DNA of 64,000 nucleotides, from the NCBI RefSeq assembly GCF_002776695.1, contig NZ_LFJC01000003.1, positions 2,610,339-2,674,338 on the forward strand, read 5' to 3'. Below the pieces are notes generated by a model, which saw only the letters and a list, made by a program, of their open reading frames with translations, did not search any database and was not told the origin of the DNA. Below are positions 1 to 10,533 of this stretch, piece after piece. The position numbers were made by a program, and so were the translations under genes. The DNA is from Bradyrhizobium nitroreducens (GTDB lineage: Bacteria; Pseudomonadota; Alphaproteobacteria; Rhizobiales; Xanthobacteraceae). Position 1 is the first letter of the stretch. Every line of letters starts with the position of its first letter.

Positions 1-2
1 GC

Positions 3-1457
3 AATCTTGCCAAATCCGGCAGGCTGTATTGGGTGGATACCGTGATCACGCCGCAGCTCGGTCCCGACGGCAAGCCCGTTGCCTATATGGCCATCCGGGT
101 CGATATCACGGCGCGGAAGGAAGCCGAAGCCAAGCTCTCGTTCGCCGCCACGCACGATTCCCTGACCGGCCTGTTGAACCGGTGTGCGCTGTTCGATCAG
201 GCAGGAATTGGCCCCGAGCCTGACGTGCAGCCGGACCGCCTGGGCGTTCATCTGATCGACCTCGATGGCTTCAAGCGTATCAACGATACGTTTGGGCACG
301 ACGTCGGTGACCACCTGCTCAAGGCGGTCGCCTCGCGCCTGCGTTCGCTCGCCACGGACCGGGATCTCGTCGCGCGATTGGGCGGTGACGAGTTCGCCAT
401 GATCCGGCGTGTGGGTGACGACGCATACGAGACCGCGCAGGATCTCGGTCGCCGCATCGTCGATGTCATGGCGGCGCCGTTCGAGATCGAGGGCCATCAG
501 CTCGACATCAGTGCAAGCGTCGGGATCGTGCTCTGTCCGGAGCACGGCTCGAGCAGCGCCGATCTCCTGAAAAAGGCGGATCTGGCCCTTTATGAAGTCA
601 AGGCCGCGGGCCGTGACGGCCATCGCCTCTATCAGCCTGCAATGCTCGAGGCGATCAAGGGGGAGAAAGTCCTGGAGGCGGAGCTGCGTCGCGCGATCTC
701 GGCGCAGGAATTCGAATTGCACTACCAGCCCATCCTCGACGTCGAAAGCCGCACGGTCCATACGGCCGAGGCGCTGGTGCGGTGGCGCCATCCCGTCGAT
801 GGTCTCGTTGCGCCCGACCGGTTCATTGCGCTGGCCGAACGCACCGGTCTGATTCAGCCGCTCAGCGAATGGATCATTCAACGGGCGTGCCTGGATGCGG
901 TGTCCTGGCCGCCCCATGTCCAGCTCGCGGTCAACGTATCCGCGACCCAGTTCAAGCGCGGCGATCTGTTCGATGTCGTCCTGCAGGCACTGCTTCGGTC
1001 GGGCTTGAATCCGCGGCGGCTGCAGATCGAGGTCACCGAAACCGTCCTGCTCGAGCAGCAGTCCGAGCAATTGCAGACGTTCCGGCGGTTGAAGTCCATG
1101 GGTGCCACGCTCGTGCTCGATGATTTCGGCACGGGATTCTCGTCGGCGAGCTATCTGACGAATTTTCCGTTCGACAAGATCAAGATCGACAAGTCCTTCA
1201 TACAGGGCTTGTCCAGGCGCGAATGTGCGGCGGTGATTGCGTCGGCGGTCGTGCTGGCGAAGGGGTTGGGCATCAGCGTCACGGCCGAGGGAATAGAAAC
1301 CGAACCCCAGCTCGAGCACGTTCGTTCCATGGGAATCGATTTCGCGCAGGGATATCTGTTTGGTCGCCCGGTACCCTACCGCCAGTTCAAGTGCACGGCG
1401 GCGATTCCGGACGATTCGGGCCGTGTTCTGCGAACGGCGATGGCCGCCGCGAATTGA
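3..1457 (+). CDS. PAS-GGDEF-EAL cyclic-di-GMP protein, 5' end cut by the window
   Basis: The reading frame is open from the first base, so the N-terminus lies outside the window. The first residues read as the end of a PAS/PAC domain (YWVDTV..DITARKEAEAKL). A GGDEF domain follows with an intact GGDEF motif at about 381-395, then an EAL domain starting with AEALVRWRHP near 765. The EAL residues needed for c-di-GMP hydrolysis appear present: EAL, the Asn of NVSATQF, the Glu of EVTETVLL, DDFGTGFSS, the Lys of IKIDKSF, the Glu of AEGIET and QGYLFGRP. By family knowledge it could make and/or degrade c-di-GMP; which activity dominates cannot be read here. It converges on the Crp/Fnr gene with a 9-base gap. 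Confidence 0.93.
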   Translation, partial: NLAKSGRLYWVDTVITPQLGPDGKPVAYMAIRVDITARKEAEAKLSFAATHDSLTGLLNRCALFDQAGIGPEPDVQPDRLGVHLIDLDGFKRINDTFGHDVGDHLLKAVASRLRSLATDRDLVARLGGDEFAMIRRVGDDAYETAQDLGRRIVDVMAAPFEIEGHQLDISASVGIVLCPEHGSSSADLLKKADLALYEVKAAGRDGHRLYQPAMLEAIKGEKVLEAELRRAISAQEFELHYQPILDVESRTVHTAEALVRWRHPVDGLVAPDRFIALAERTGLIQPLSEWIIQRACLDAVSWPPHVQLAVNVSATQFKRGDLFDVVLQALLRSGLNPRRLQIEVTETVLLEQQSEQLQTFRRLKSMGATLVLDDFGTGFSSASYLTNFPFDKIKIDKSFIQGLSRRECAAVIASAVVLAKGLGISVTAEGIETEPQLEHVRSMGIDFAQGYLFGRPVPYRQFKCTAAIPDDSGRVLRTAMAAAN

Positions 1458-1466
1458 GGCTCGGGC

Positions 1467-2180
1467 TCAGTTCAGCGCACCCAGTCGCTGAAGCTCACGC
1501 AGATCGAATACTTCAAGCACGCCGTTCGACAAATCCGCGACGCGGCGTTCCCTGAAGGCGCTGAGCACGCGGCTGACATGGACCGGCGTCAGTCCCACGG
1601 CGTCGGCAATGTGCTGCTGGCGGAGCGGCACGCGATAGCGCTCGTCGCGGATCACGTTACGGCTCGCAATCCGCTTCATCAGTTGCAGGAACAGATGGGC
1701 GATGCGCTCCTCCGCCGAGAACTGGCCGAGTGCGGCAATGGTCTCGTCGGCCGTCCTGGCCTCGTTCGCGCAACACTCCGCCGCGGCCCAGAGAATGCGC
1801 ACGTTCATCGCGACACGTGCGTGGACTTCCGTCCGCTTCATCGTGCTGACCTGGATCGCCGTCAGCGCCTTGACCGAAAAATGCAGGCGCTCGTGAAGGA
1901 GCGAGCCGGCGAGGACATCGCCTGGCAGCAGGAAGCCGAGGATCTGGCGCCGTCCGTTCGGCATCTGAAGAAATCGAAATCCCCAGCCTGCGCAAAAAAC
2001 ATAGATGTCGGGAGAGGCCTGGTTAGCGGTCAGCAGCTGCCTTCCGGCGGGGACCACGAGATGATGCTGCCAATCGGATGCGCCGATCGATTCAGTCGCT
2101 GCCGCGTTATCGAATATCGCCGCACAGAATCCGGAGGCGCCGCTCTTCGGGCACGTTGCACAAGGCGAAAGGTCCTTCAT
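1467..2180 (-). CDS. Crp/Fnr-family transcriptional regulator with N-terminal cysteine cluster
   Basis: 237 aa. It has a cyclic-nucleotide-binding-like beta barrel (about 35-125), a dimerisation helix and a C-terminal winged helix whose recognition region reads IADAVGLTPVHVSRVLSAFR (about 191-210). The N-terminus carries C7, C10 and C19, and further cysteines occur at C63 and C136-C137. E. coli FNR uses C20, C23, C29 and C122 for its oxygen-sensing [4Fe-4S] cluster. The layout here is similar but not identical in spacing, so redox sensing is possible and unproven. The gene is divergent from the globin-coupled chemoreceptor at 2556, which may share oxygen or NO signalling with it. Confidence 0.88.
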   Translation of the reverse strand: MKDLSPCATCPKSGASGFCAAIFDNAAATESIGASDWQHHLVVPAGRQLLTANQASPDIYVFCAGWGFRFLQMPNGRRQILGFLLPGDVLAGSLLHERLHFSVKALTAIQVSTMKRTEVHARVAMNVRILWAAAECCANEARTADETIAALGQFSAEERIAHLFLQLMKRIASRNVIRDERYRVPLRQQHIADAVGLTPVHVSRVLSAFRERRVADLSNGVLEVFDLRELQRLGALN

Positions 2181-2555
2181 ATTCTGCTGAAGTCGCCGCT
2201 GTGCTGCCGCATCGTCGCGGATTCTCCCGAGGTCATGGCCACTATGATCCGTAACATTTTCGCATAGTCAACCGCTCATTTTGTTGCATATTTCGGAGGG
2301 CAGAAATTTGGAGGTTGTCTGAAGAAGCGTGAAGAGCGTCGCATCGATTGCCCCCTGTGACGATTGCCCGGGCGAGACGATGCGGCGGCGCTGTTTTTAA
2401 TGTGCGTTATTAATCTGCATCAACTCCGGGTCACCTGTGTTGTTTCGCGCTCAGCCAAGCTTAACCGAAAGCGATGATAATCGCCGGCATTGAAGTCTCC
2501 GCGTGATTGTTCGTTCGCAGCGTTTCGCCTCCGATGAATTGCAAAGGGCGTTATC
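2181..2555. promoter_or_regulatory. Divergent control region between the Crp/Fnr gene and the globin chemoreceptor
   Basis: 375 bases without a convincing gene. It must hold the promoters of two divergent genes. The one recognisable site is an FNR/FixK-like dyad at 2410-2423. A ribosome site (AAAGGG) lies about 8 bases before the ATG at 2556. I see no hairpin strong enough to call a terminator or riboswitch. Confidence 0.5.
2410..2423. promoter_or_regulatory. FNR/FixK-like box
   Basis: The sequence TTAATCTGCATCAA matches the FNR consensus TTGAT-N4-ATCAA with one mismatch in the left half-site and a perfect right half-site. It sits 132 bases upstream of the ATG of the globin-coupled sensor and about 230 bases from the divergent Crp/Fnr start. 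A single 14-base match can arise by chance, so this is a candidate only. Confidence 0.4.
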
Positions 2556-3911
2556 ATGACACTCGCGCAGACCGCAAATGATGAGAGCCAGGATCGCGAC
2601 GGCCGCATGCGCTTCATGCGCATCGGTGCCGAGACAGGCGAACTCCTGCGCGGATTCTGGTCGGCGGCCGAGCCCGCGCTGCCGGATATCCTCGACGGGT
2701 TCTACCAGCATGTATCGAGCGAGCCGCGGCTTGCCGCCTTGATCGGCGATGACATGCAGCGGCTGAAAAAGGCCCAGAGCTCGCACTGGGCGCGGCTGTT
2801 CAATGGCCGCTTCGATCACGACTACATGCGCGGCGTGCGCATGATCGGGCTGATGCACAACAAGATCGGGCTGGAGCCGCGCTGGTATATCGGCGGGTAC
2901 AATTTCGTGCTCTGCCGGCTGGTGGCGCTGGCCGTCAGGAAATATCGATGGACGCCGATGCGAATGGCCAGCGTGCTCAGCGCCCTCAACGCCGCCGTGA
3001 TGCTGGATATGGACATTGCCATCTCCGCCTATCAGGAGGCGATGCTTGCGGAGAGACAGAAGCAGCAGGAGACCATCGCCGCCGCCATTCAGGATTTCGA
3101 CGGCCGGATGAAGATCGTGCTGGGAGGCTTAGGCAGCTCGGCGGCCGGTCTGCAAGGCGTGGCCGATGTACTCAGTGCAAGCGCGGAGCGCTCGATCCGG
3201 CAATCGACCGTGGTGGCTGCCGGCTCGGAAGAGGCCTCGACCAACGTGCAGGCCGTGGCGGCCTCGACCGAGGAGCTCGCGTCTTCGATCAAGGAGATCG
3301 CCCGCCAGGTTTCGGAATCGACCAGGATGACCGGCGAGGCCGTCGATCAGGCTGCCCGTTCCGGTGCCGCCATCGAGAGTCTGGCCAGGGCAGCTCAGAG
3401 AATCGGCGACGTCGTCGAGCTGATCAACACGATCGCGGCCCAGACCAATCTGCTTGCGCTGAATGCGACAATCGAGGCTGCGCGCGCCGGCGAGGCCGGC
3501 CGCGGCTTCGCGGTGGTCGCATCCGAGGTCAAGGCGCTCGCGGAGCAGACGGCGAGGGCAACCGGCGAGATCGGCCAGCAGGTCCTCTCGATACAGCAGG
3601 CGACGACGGAGTCCGTCGGCGTCATTCGCCAGATCGGCGCAACCATCGCCGCCGTCGACGAGGTCGCGACGGCGATTGCTGCTGCGGTCGAGCAGCAGGG
3701 CGTGGCCACCGCCGAGATCGCGCGCAACGTACAGGAGGCCGCGCAGGGCACACATGACGTATCGAGCAATATCGGGGGCGTGAGCAATGCCGCCAGGGAG
3801 ACCGGCATCACGGCCTCCGAGCTCCTGGCGGCCTCCAAGGAGCTTTCGAGTCGGACGGATGTGCTCCGCTCCGAGGTCGAAGGCTTCTTCGCGGCGATTC
3901 GGGCGGCGTGA
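2556..3911 (+). CDS. Globin-coupled methyl-accepting chemotaxis protein (HemAT-like)
   Basis: 451 aa with no transmembrane segment. Residues about 15-165 form a sensor globin: the segment [15 protein letters not shown] holds the likely proximal haem histidine (H101), matching the HxxIGLxxxWY pattern of HemAT-type globins. Residues about 200-450 are the cytoplasmic chemoreceptor signalling domain, with the highly conserved hairpin tip ([20 protein letters not shown]) near 295. By family knowledge it binds oxygen at haem and signals to CheA as a soluble aerotaxis receptor. No other che genes are in this window. ATG with AAAGGG upstream. Confidence 0.93.
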   Translation: MTLAQTANDESQDRDGRMRFMRIGAETGELLRGFWSAAEPALPDILDGFYQHVSSEPRLAALIGDDMQRLKKAQSSHWARLFNGRFDHDYMRGVRMIGLMHNKIGLEPRWYIGGYNFVLCRLVALAVRKYRWTPMRMASVLSALNAAVMLDMDIAISAYQEAMLAERQKQQETIAAAIQDFDGRMKIVLGGLGSSAAGLQGVADVLSASAERSIRQSTVVAAGSEEASTNVQAVAASTEELASSIKEIARQVSESTRMTGEAVDQAARSGAAIESLARAAQRIGDVVELINTIAAQTNLLALNATIEAARAGEAGRGFAVVASEVKALAEQTARATGEIGQQVLSIQQATTESVGVIRQIGATIAAVDEVATAIAAAVEQQGVATAEIARNVQEAAQGTHDVSSNIGGVSNAARETGITASELLAASKELSSRTDVLRSEVEGFFAAIRAA

Positions 3912-3914
3912 CGA

Positions 3915-5084
3915 TTACGCCGGCATCCGCGTCTCGATCATGCGCACCCAGAACGAGGCGCCGTGGCCCAATATGTTGTCGTTGAAGACGTAGGCCGGGT
4001 GGTGGCATTCGTTGCCGTCGCCCATGCCGACCAGCACCATCGCGCCGGGACGCGCTTCCAGCATGAAGGAGAAATCCTCGGCGCCCATCATCGGGATGAA
4101 CTTGTCGTTGACGCGATCGGCGCCGACGATGTCGCGGGCGACGTCGGCGGCAAGGCCGGCCTCGCGCGCATGGTTCATCGTCACCGGATACATCCGCGTG
4201 TACTTCGTCTCGGCCGAGCCGCCATAGGCGCGGGCGACGCTGTCGGCGACTTCGCCGATGCGGCGCTCGACGAGATCGCGCACTTCGGGATCGAGCGTGC
4301 GCACGGTGCCGCCGAGCTCGGCGACTTCAGGGATGATGTTGAAGGCCGTGCCGGAGTGGAATTGCGTGATCGAGATGACGGCGGATTTGAGCGGATCGAC
4401 GTTGCGCGCCACGATCGACTGCAGCGCGTTGACGATCTGCGAGCCGATCAGCACGCTGTCGACGGACTTGTGCGGGCCCGCGCCGGCGTGGCCGCCCTTG
4501 CCGTGGACCGTGATCTGGATGTTGTCGGAGGAGGCGAGCATCGCACCGGGGGTGGTTGCAAAATGGCCTTCCGGCAGGCCCGGCATGTTGTGCATGCCGT
4601 AGACCTCCTGGATGTTCCAGCGCGTCATCAGCCCGTCCTCGACCATGGCCTTGCCGCCGCCGCCGCCTTCCTCGGCGGGCTGGAAGATCATGATCGCCGT
4701 GCCGTCGAAATTGCGCGTCTCGGTGAGATATTTGGCCGCGCCCAGCAGCATTGCGGTGTGGCCATCATGGCCGCAGGCGTGCATCTTGCCGGGGACCTTC
4801 GAGGCGTAAGGCACGCCTGAGGTCTCCATGATCGGCAGTGCGTCCATGTCGGCGCGGAGCCCAATGGTTTTGCCGGACGCCGATTTGCGGCCGCGGATCA
4901 CGCCGACCACGCCGGTCTTGCCGATACCCGTTACCACCTCGTCGCAGCCGAACTCGCGCAACTTGTCGGCGACGATGCCGGCAGTGCGGTGGACTTCGTA
5001 GAGCAATTCCGGATTCTCGTGGAAGTCATGGCGCCAGGCGGCCATTTCGTCGGAGAGGGCTGCAACGCGGTTGACGATGGGCAT
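3915..5084 (-). CDS. M20-family amidohydrolase (hippurate hydrolase/aminoacylase type)
   Basis: 389 aa from the ATG at 5084. A longer frame exists upstream, but its extra residues look non-coding and homologues begin near MPIVNRV. Metal-ligand motifs are visible: MHACGHDGHTAM, QPAEEGGGG, MGAEDFSF and CHHPAYVFND. The family removes acyl groups from N-acyl amino acids using a two-metal site; the exact substrate (hippurate, N-acetyl amino acids, IAA conjugates) cannot be told. It ends 3 bases from the chemoreceptor stop (convergent) and is divergent from the secreted protein at 5236. Confidence 0.92.
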   Translation of the reverse strand: MPIVNRVAALSDEMAAWRHDFHENPELLYEVHRTAGIVADKLREFGCDEVVTGIGKTGVVGVIRGRKSASGKTIGLRADMDALPIMETSGVPYASKVPGKMHACGHDGHTAMLLGAAKYLTETRNFDGTAIMIFQPAEEGGGGGKAMVEDGLMTRWNIQEVYGMHNMPGLPEGHFATTPGAMLASSDNIQITVHGKGGHAGAGPHKSVDSVLIGSQIVNALQSIVARNVDPLKSAVISITQFHSGTAFNIIPEVAELGGTVRTLDPEVRDLVERRIGEVADSVARAYGGSAETKYTRMYPVTMNHAREAGLAADVARDIVGADRVNDKFIPMMGAEDFSFMLEARPGAMVLVGMGDGNECHHPAYVFNDNILGHGASFWVRMIETRMPA

Positions 5085-5235
5085 GGGAACGGTCCGTTTC
5101 TTCTGTGTTTGCAGGAGGGCGACGACGGCAAGCGTACTCCGCGGCATCGCAGTCCGCAAATGGTCGCCGGGCTTTCGTCGTGACGTTCGACGACTATAAG
5201 ATGAGGCCTCAATAGGCCGGGGACGGGGGCAAGCC

Positions 5236-5730
5236 ATGAAGTTTGGACGCGATAGTCTCGTGCTGGCGGCCTGCCTCGCGATCGTGACCAGTCCGGCCTT
5301 CGCCTGCGATATCGGATCGGCGGCGGCGGCGATCGCATCGATCGGTCAGAAGATCCAGGCAGGCCGGATCAAGCGGATCGATGTGCTGAAGATCTCCGAT
5401 CGCCTGCTCGCCAGCATCCCGATCTCGCCGGAGCATTTTTCGAGCTACGCCAGCGAACGCAAGACCCTGGTTCTGGCCGAACGCGACGCGACCGAACTGG
5501 CGGCAGCTGTCAAGGCGCTGGCGCCGGCCCGATTGTCCTACCAGCCCGATCTGCGCTGGCAGCTCGTTTTCGTCGATGACGCCGGCAACAAGCCGCACAC
5601 GATCTTCTTCAGCAAGCGCTACGTGCAGGGGCGCGGCCGTGCGGGCTATGTCGACGGCAACATGTGCGCCTTCAGCGCCGCCGCCATCGGCAGCCCTGCG
5701 CTGGTGAAATGGCTGCTGAAGCGACTATAG
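5236..5730 (+). CDS. Hypothetical exported protein
   Basis: 164 aa. The start shows a clear Sec signal peptide (positively charged MKFGRD, a hydrophobic stretch, then cleavage around AFA-C). Two cysteines flank the mature protein (just after the cleavage site and near the C-terminus, NMCAF) and could pair. I do not recognise a family. ATG with GGGGGC upstream. It is divergent from the M20 amidohydrolase, so a shared control region is possible. Confidence 0.75.
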   Translation: MKFGRDSLVLAACLAIVTSPAFACDIGSAAAAIASIGQKIQAGRIKRIDVLKISDRLLASIPISPEHFSSYASERKTLVLAERDATELAAAVKALAPARLSYQPDLRWQLVFVDDAGNKPHTIFFSKRYVQGRGRAGYVDGNMCAFSAAAIGSPALVKWLLKRL

Positions 5731-5791
5731 GCCGAAATGGCACATGCCCTGGCAGCCACGTGCGTGGCTCACCGGGCGACGCAAGCGGTGC

Positions 5792-7099
<1,308 letters not shown>

Positions 7100-7468
7100 C
7101 TGACGGCTCCAGGAAGGTGGGCGGGCGGTCCTGAAGGGGGCGACGCCGGCCAAAATGCTTTTTACGCCGTGATTTAACAGAGCGGGCAGGGCGAAACAAA
7201 CGGTCTGGGCCCTGGGCGAGGGGGATCGCCGAGCTTTCCACCGGACCCGGTCGGCAGGGAGCGACCCCGGCCCGCAAATATTAACTGTCAATCACGGATC
7301 ATTGACTGACAGATATTGAAATCTGTCAGCGGGACGTGTATATCCGTTCCCGGACGCTCCGATTGGGCGTCCCGCGACAAGCCCCGGGGAGCCCGACATC
7401 CGAACCAAGCTCGGATCGAAGGGCGAATTGAAGAACGGGGACCCGCGGACGAATGGAGACTTACGACG
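7100..7468. promoter_or_regulatory. Long intergenic region with two nested dyads upstream of a tiny ORF
   Basis: About 370 bases between purB and a 33-codon ORF. GTCAAT (7287-7292) pairs with ATTGAC (7301-7306), and CTGACAGAT (7306-7314) pairs with ATCTGTCAG (7321-7329) across a 6-base gap. The second dyad is a perfect 9-bp inverted repeat. Sites like these suit a dimeric regulator, possibly the TetR protein encoded at 7664. The rest of the stretch shows nothing I can name beyond the likely purB promoter. Confidence 0.45.
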
Positions 7469-7570
7469 ATGACGACCGAAATCCTCAATTTGACCGGTGT
7501 GATTGGGCAATGGCTCAATTTACTGGTGGCGCGCCAGATCGCGGCGCAGGCTGCAAAACTGCCTCATTAA
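7469..7570 (+). CDS. Putative 33-aa small protein
   Basis: A 33-codon frame opening with ATG, a GGAG about 10 bases upstream and a TAA stop. It would form one amphipathic or membrane-interfacial helix (GVIGQWLNLLVARQIAAQAAK). It lies between the dyads at 7287-7329 and the TetR gene at 7664. I do not recognise a family, and short frames occur by chance in this GC-rich DNA. The ribosome site and the helix-like composition make it worth keeping. Confidence 0.4.
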   Translation: MTTEILNLTGVIGQWLNLLVARQIAAQAAKLPH

Positions 7571-7663
7571 GGCATAGGCTTTCCGAACCGACCGGCTACG
7601 GGCGCTTCGGAAGCAGCCCTACTGCCGGAGTAACTGAGCCCTGAACGGGAACATGGTGCTGGC

Positions 7664-8248
7664 ATGAATGAAGCCGTTGTCTTGACGCCGGAGCGGATCC
7701 TCGAAGTCACCGAGGACGTGCTCAGGCGCTTTGGACTTGCCAAGGCCACCGTGGTCGACGTGGCCCGTGCGCTCGATGTGAGCCACGGCAGCGTCTATCG
7801 CCATTTCCCGAGCAAGGCCTCGCTGCGCGAGGCCGTCGCCAAGCGCTGGCTGGACCGCATCGATGCGCCGCTGCGCCAGATCGCCGAGGAGAAGGGCCCG
7901 GCGCCGGCGAGGCTGGAGCGCTGGCTGCGCACGCTGTTCGCGGCCAAGCGGTCGCGCGTGCTCGATGACCCCGAGATGTTCGATACCTATCTGACGCTGG
8001 CGCGCGAGGCCTGCGCGGCCGTCAAATGCCACAAGGATACCCTGACCGACCAGGTCGTGGCCATCCTGTCCGACGGTGTGGCACAGGGCGTCTTCGCCAT
8101 AGACGACGTCAAGGCCACCGCGCGCGCGATCTACGATGCCACCAGCCGCTTCCACCATCCGGCCCATGCCGACGAGTGGAAGGATGCCGATCTTCCCGCG
8201 CGCGTCGATGCAACACTCGCGCTGTTGCTGCGGGGGGTGAGGGCTTGA
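7664..8248 (+). CDS. TetR-family transcriptional regulator
   Basis: 194 aa. Residues about 8-55 form the TetR helix-turn-helix: the segment VVDVARALDVSHGSVYRHFP ends with the typical GSVYRHFPSK recognition helix. The C-terminal two thirds is the variable ligand-binding region. It lies downstream of the small ORF at 7469, and the dyads at 7287-7329 could be its operators, although 335 bases is far for simple self-repression. The ligand is unknown. Confidence 0.9.
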   Translation: MNEAVVLTPERILEVTEDVLRRFGLAKATVVDVARALDVSHGSVYRHFPSKASLREAVAKRWLDRIDAPLRQIAEEKGPAPARLERWLRTLFAAKRSRVLDDPEMFDTYLTLAREACAAVKCHKDTLTDQVVAILSDGVAQGVFAIDDVKATARAIYDATSRFHHPAHADEWKDADLPARVDATLALLLRGVRA

Positions 8249-8305
8249 CGCTTTTTCCCTCTCCCACAAGGGGAAGAAGGAAGAGCGCGCGTCTCAATAT
8301 CCCAC

Positions 8306-8956
8306 CTAGATCCTCGTCAGCCCGCATGTCGCGGCAAGGCGCACCAACTGCGCATCCGTGCGGGCGCCCGTCTTGGTCTTGATCAAATAGTGATAGTTCT
8401 GCACCGTCTTCACACTGAGATTGAGGTGTGCGGCGATCTGCTCGGTGGTGGCGCCGCCGGCGAACTGGCGCAGGATCTCGATCTCGCGTTCGCCCAGCTG
8501 ATCCAGCGCTGAGCCCGCCGACAAACTGTCCTCGGCCAGAATATGCGCGATGTCGTCGCTCATGGCGCGCTCGCCGCGGGCGACGGCGCGGATGGCGCCG
8601 ACCACGGCGGACGGCTCGCTGCTCTTGGTGACGAAGCCGCTGGCCCCGGCACCGAACGCGGCCTTCACCAGCACGGCCTCGTTGTGCATGGTGAAAACCA
8701 GGATCCGCGCCCGCGGGCTGCGCGCGCGGATATTGCGGATCGCCTCCAGCCCACTCGCGCCCGGCATCGAAATATCGAGCAAGACGACGTCGGGGTCGTG
8801 CGCCTTGAAGGCGCCGTAGGCGTCCGCCGCGTTGTCGGCTTCCGCGACGACATGGAGGTCGCCCTGGCTTTCCAGCACGCGCCGGTAGCCTTGCCGGACG
8901 ATCGGATGGTCGTCGACCAGCAGCACGGAAATGCCTGTTGCTGCCACCTCGCTCAT
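8306..8956 (-). CDS. NarL/FixJ-type response regulator
   Basis: 216 aa from the ATG at 8956 (MSEVAATG). A receiver domain fills about 1-125: acidic pair in LLVDDHP, phospho-acceptor Asp in VVLLDISMPG, and the conserved Lys in FVTKSSEP. A LuxR-type helix-turn-helix fills about 148-210 (LGEREIEILRQFAGGATTEQIAAHL, then SVKTVQNYHYLIKTK). The cognate kinase gene ends 7 bases upstream on the same strand, so the two form an operon. The frame extends upstream of 8956 only as low-complexity Ser/Pro/Ala sequence inside the kinase gene. Confidence 0.92.
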   Translation of the reverse strand: MSEVAATGISVLLVDDHPIVRQGYRRVLESQGDLHVVAEADNAADAYGAFKAHDPDVVLLDISMPGASGLEAIRNIRARSPRARILVFTMHNEAVLVKAAFGAGASGFVTKSSEPSAVVGAIRAVARGERAMSDDIAHILAEDSLSAGSALDQLGEREIEILRQFAGGATTEQIAAHLNLSVKTVQNYHYLIKTKTGARTDAQLVRLAATCGLTRI

Positions 8957-8963
8957 GTCGGCC

Positions 8964-10334
8964 TCATGCGGCGAGCGGGATGGTGGCGGCGACGCTGAGG
9001 CCGCCGCGGGCCGGCAGGATCGATAGGGATCCGCCGACGGCCGCGACGCGCTCGCGGATGCCGGTGAGGCCGAACCCGGCCGACTGTGCGACGCGTTCCG
9101 CATCGCCGCCACCGTCGTCCTCGACCCGGATCAGCAGCGCGTCGTCCTCGCCGGCGCAGCGCTCGACGCGCAAGGAGATCTCGCGCGCCGAACTGTGGCG
9201 CAGCGCATTGGTCAGGCATTCCTGGGCGACGCGATAAGCGGTGGTGGCGGCCGGTCCGCTGATGTCGGTGAGATCGCCCCTGAGGTCGAGCTGGATGGTC
9301 GGCTGCGCCGCGCTCTGCGAGCGCCAGCTGTCGACGAGATTGACGAGGCTGGCCTCCAGCCCGAGCTCCTCGGGCAGGGGATTGCGTAGCCGCTTCAGCG
9401 CATCGCGCAGCGAGGCCATCAGGTGATGGGTGGCTTGCGAGATCATGCGGGCATCCTGTGCGACGCCATCGTTCTTGCTGTCCTTCGCGCTTGCGTTCTC
9501 GATCGTGTTGGCAAAGGCGAGGATGGCCGACAGATTTTGCCCGAACTCGTCGTGCAGCTCGCGGGCGAGCGCACGACGCTCGTCGTCGCGGATCTCGATC
9601 AGGCGCCGTGTCAGTGCGGCGCGCTGCTCGGTGGCTTCCTCCAGTCGGCCGCCGAGCTCGCTGACGGCGCTGCCGATCATCGCCAGCTCCATCGAGCGGA
9701 ACCGCGGCAGCTTGGTGCGATACTGGCCGCGCGCCATGCGCTGCAGGGCGGTCACGATCGCCCGCGCCGGTGCCAGCGCATGCGCGATCGCCAGCGAAGC
9801 CAGCAGCGCGATGGCCGCCGCCATCAATAGCGCGACGTCGATCACGTTGAGGATGTACTCCCAGGCGAGCGAAATCGCAGCCGCGGCGTCCGGCGTCGCA
9901 ACCACCGTTCCGGCCGAAGCAGCGCGGGGGCTAACCGGCCGCACCACTTCGGCGTGGCTGCCGAGGAAGATCGGCACGATCGATGCGAACCAGCGCGGCG
10001 GGGTCTTGCCGAGCCCCTCGCTCTGGCCGCAGAGCGGCTTTTCAAATGCGATGGCCGGCTGGAACTCGACGCAGACGCCCGGCGAGATCAGCTTCATCGT
10101 CTCAAGGGTGCGCCATTCCGGAACCGGCAGGAGCTGCTCGCGCGTTCTGCTGCTGCGCAACAAGAACTCATGCCAGTACAATGCCTGAAGGGCCTGCCCG
10201 ACCCGCTGCGCGGAGGCCGCAGTCGCCCGGTCGACGCTGCGATAGGCGTCGAACGTAGCCCATACCGTCGCGGCACCCAGGCACAGAGCCACGATGAGCA
10301 GCAGACGGGCGACAAGCTGAAGCACGAGGCGCAT
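8964..10334 (-). CDS. NarX/UhpB-type sensor histidine kinase
   Basis: 456 aa from the ATG at 10334 (MRLVLQLV). TM1 is at about 5-25; a periplasmic domain of about 150 residues follows; TM2 is near 180-205, then HAMP. The dimerisation/phospho-acceptor box RRALARELHDEFGQNLSA marks the HisKA_3 class. The HATPase_c domain is C-terminal (AYRVAQECLTNALRHS, then VEDDGGG and GFGLTGIRERV). It should phosphorylate the LuxR-type regulator encoded next. The periplasmic signal is not recognisable. Confidence 0.92.
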   Translation of the reverse strand: MRLVLQLVARLLLIVALCLGAATVWATFDAYRSVDRATAASAQRVGQALQALYWHEFLLRSSRTREQLLPVPEWRTLETMKLISPGVCVEFQPAIAFEKPLCGQSEGLGKTPPRWFASIVPIFLGSHAEVVRPVSPRAASAGTVVATPDAAAAISLAWEYILNVIDVALLMAAAIALLASLAIAHALAPARAIVTALQRMARGQYRTKLPRFRSMELAMIGSAVSELGGRLEEATEQRAALTRRLIEIRDDERRALARELHDEFGQNLSAILAFANTIENASAKDSKNDGVAQDARMISQATHHLMASLRDALKRLRNPLPEELGLEASLVNLVDSWRSQSAAQPTIQLDLRGDLTDISGPAATTAYRVAQECLTNALRHSSAREISLRVERCAGEDDALLIRVEDDGGGDAERVAQSAGFGLTGIRERVAAVGGSLSILPARGGLSVAATIPLAA

Positions 10335-10533
10335 GCGATGACCCCCGACGTTTGATAGGATCAGCCTAACAACGCCGCCGCGCCTTGCCAATTGCGGGGT
10401 GTGGCAGGATTGCAGCTCGGGCAAATTTCCCAAGCCGGATTGGGCATGGGTCTTTGGACCTGATACGGCGGCTTTGATCTAATTGGACAGGAAGCTTGAT
10501 AGGCTGAACGTTGCGAGCGAGGAGCAGTGCAGC

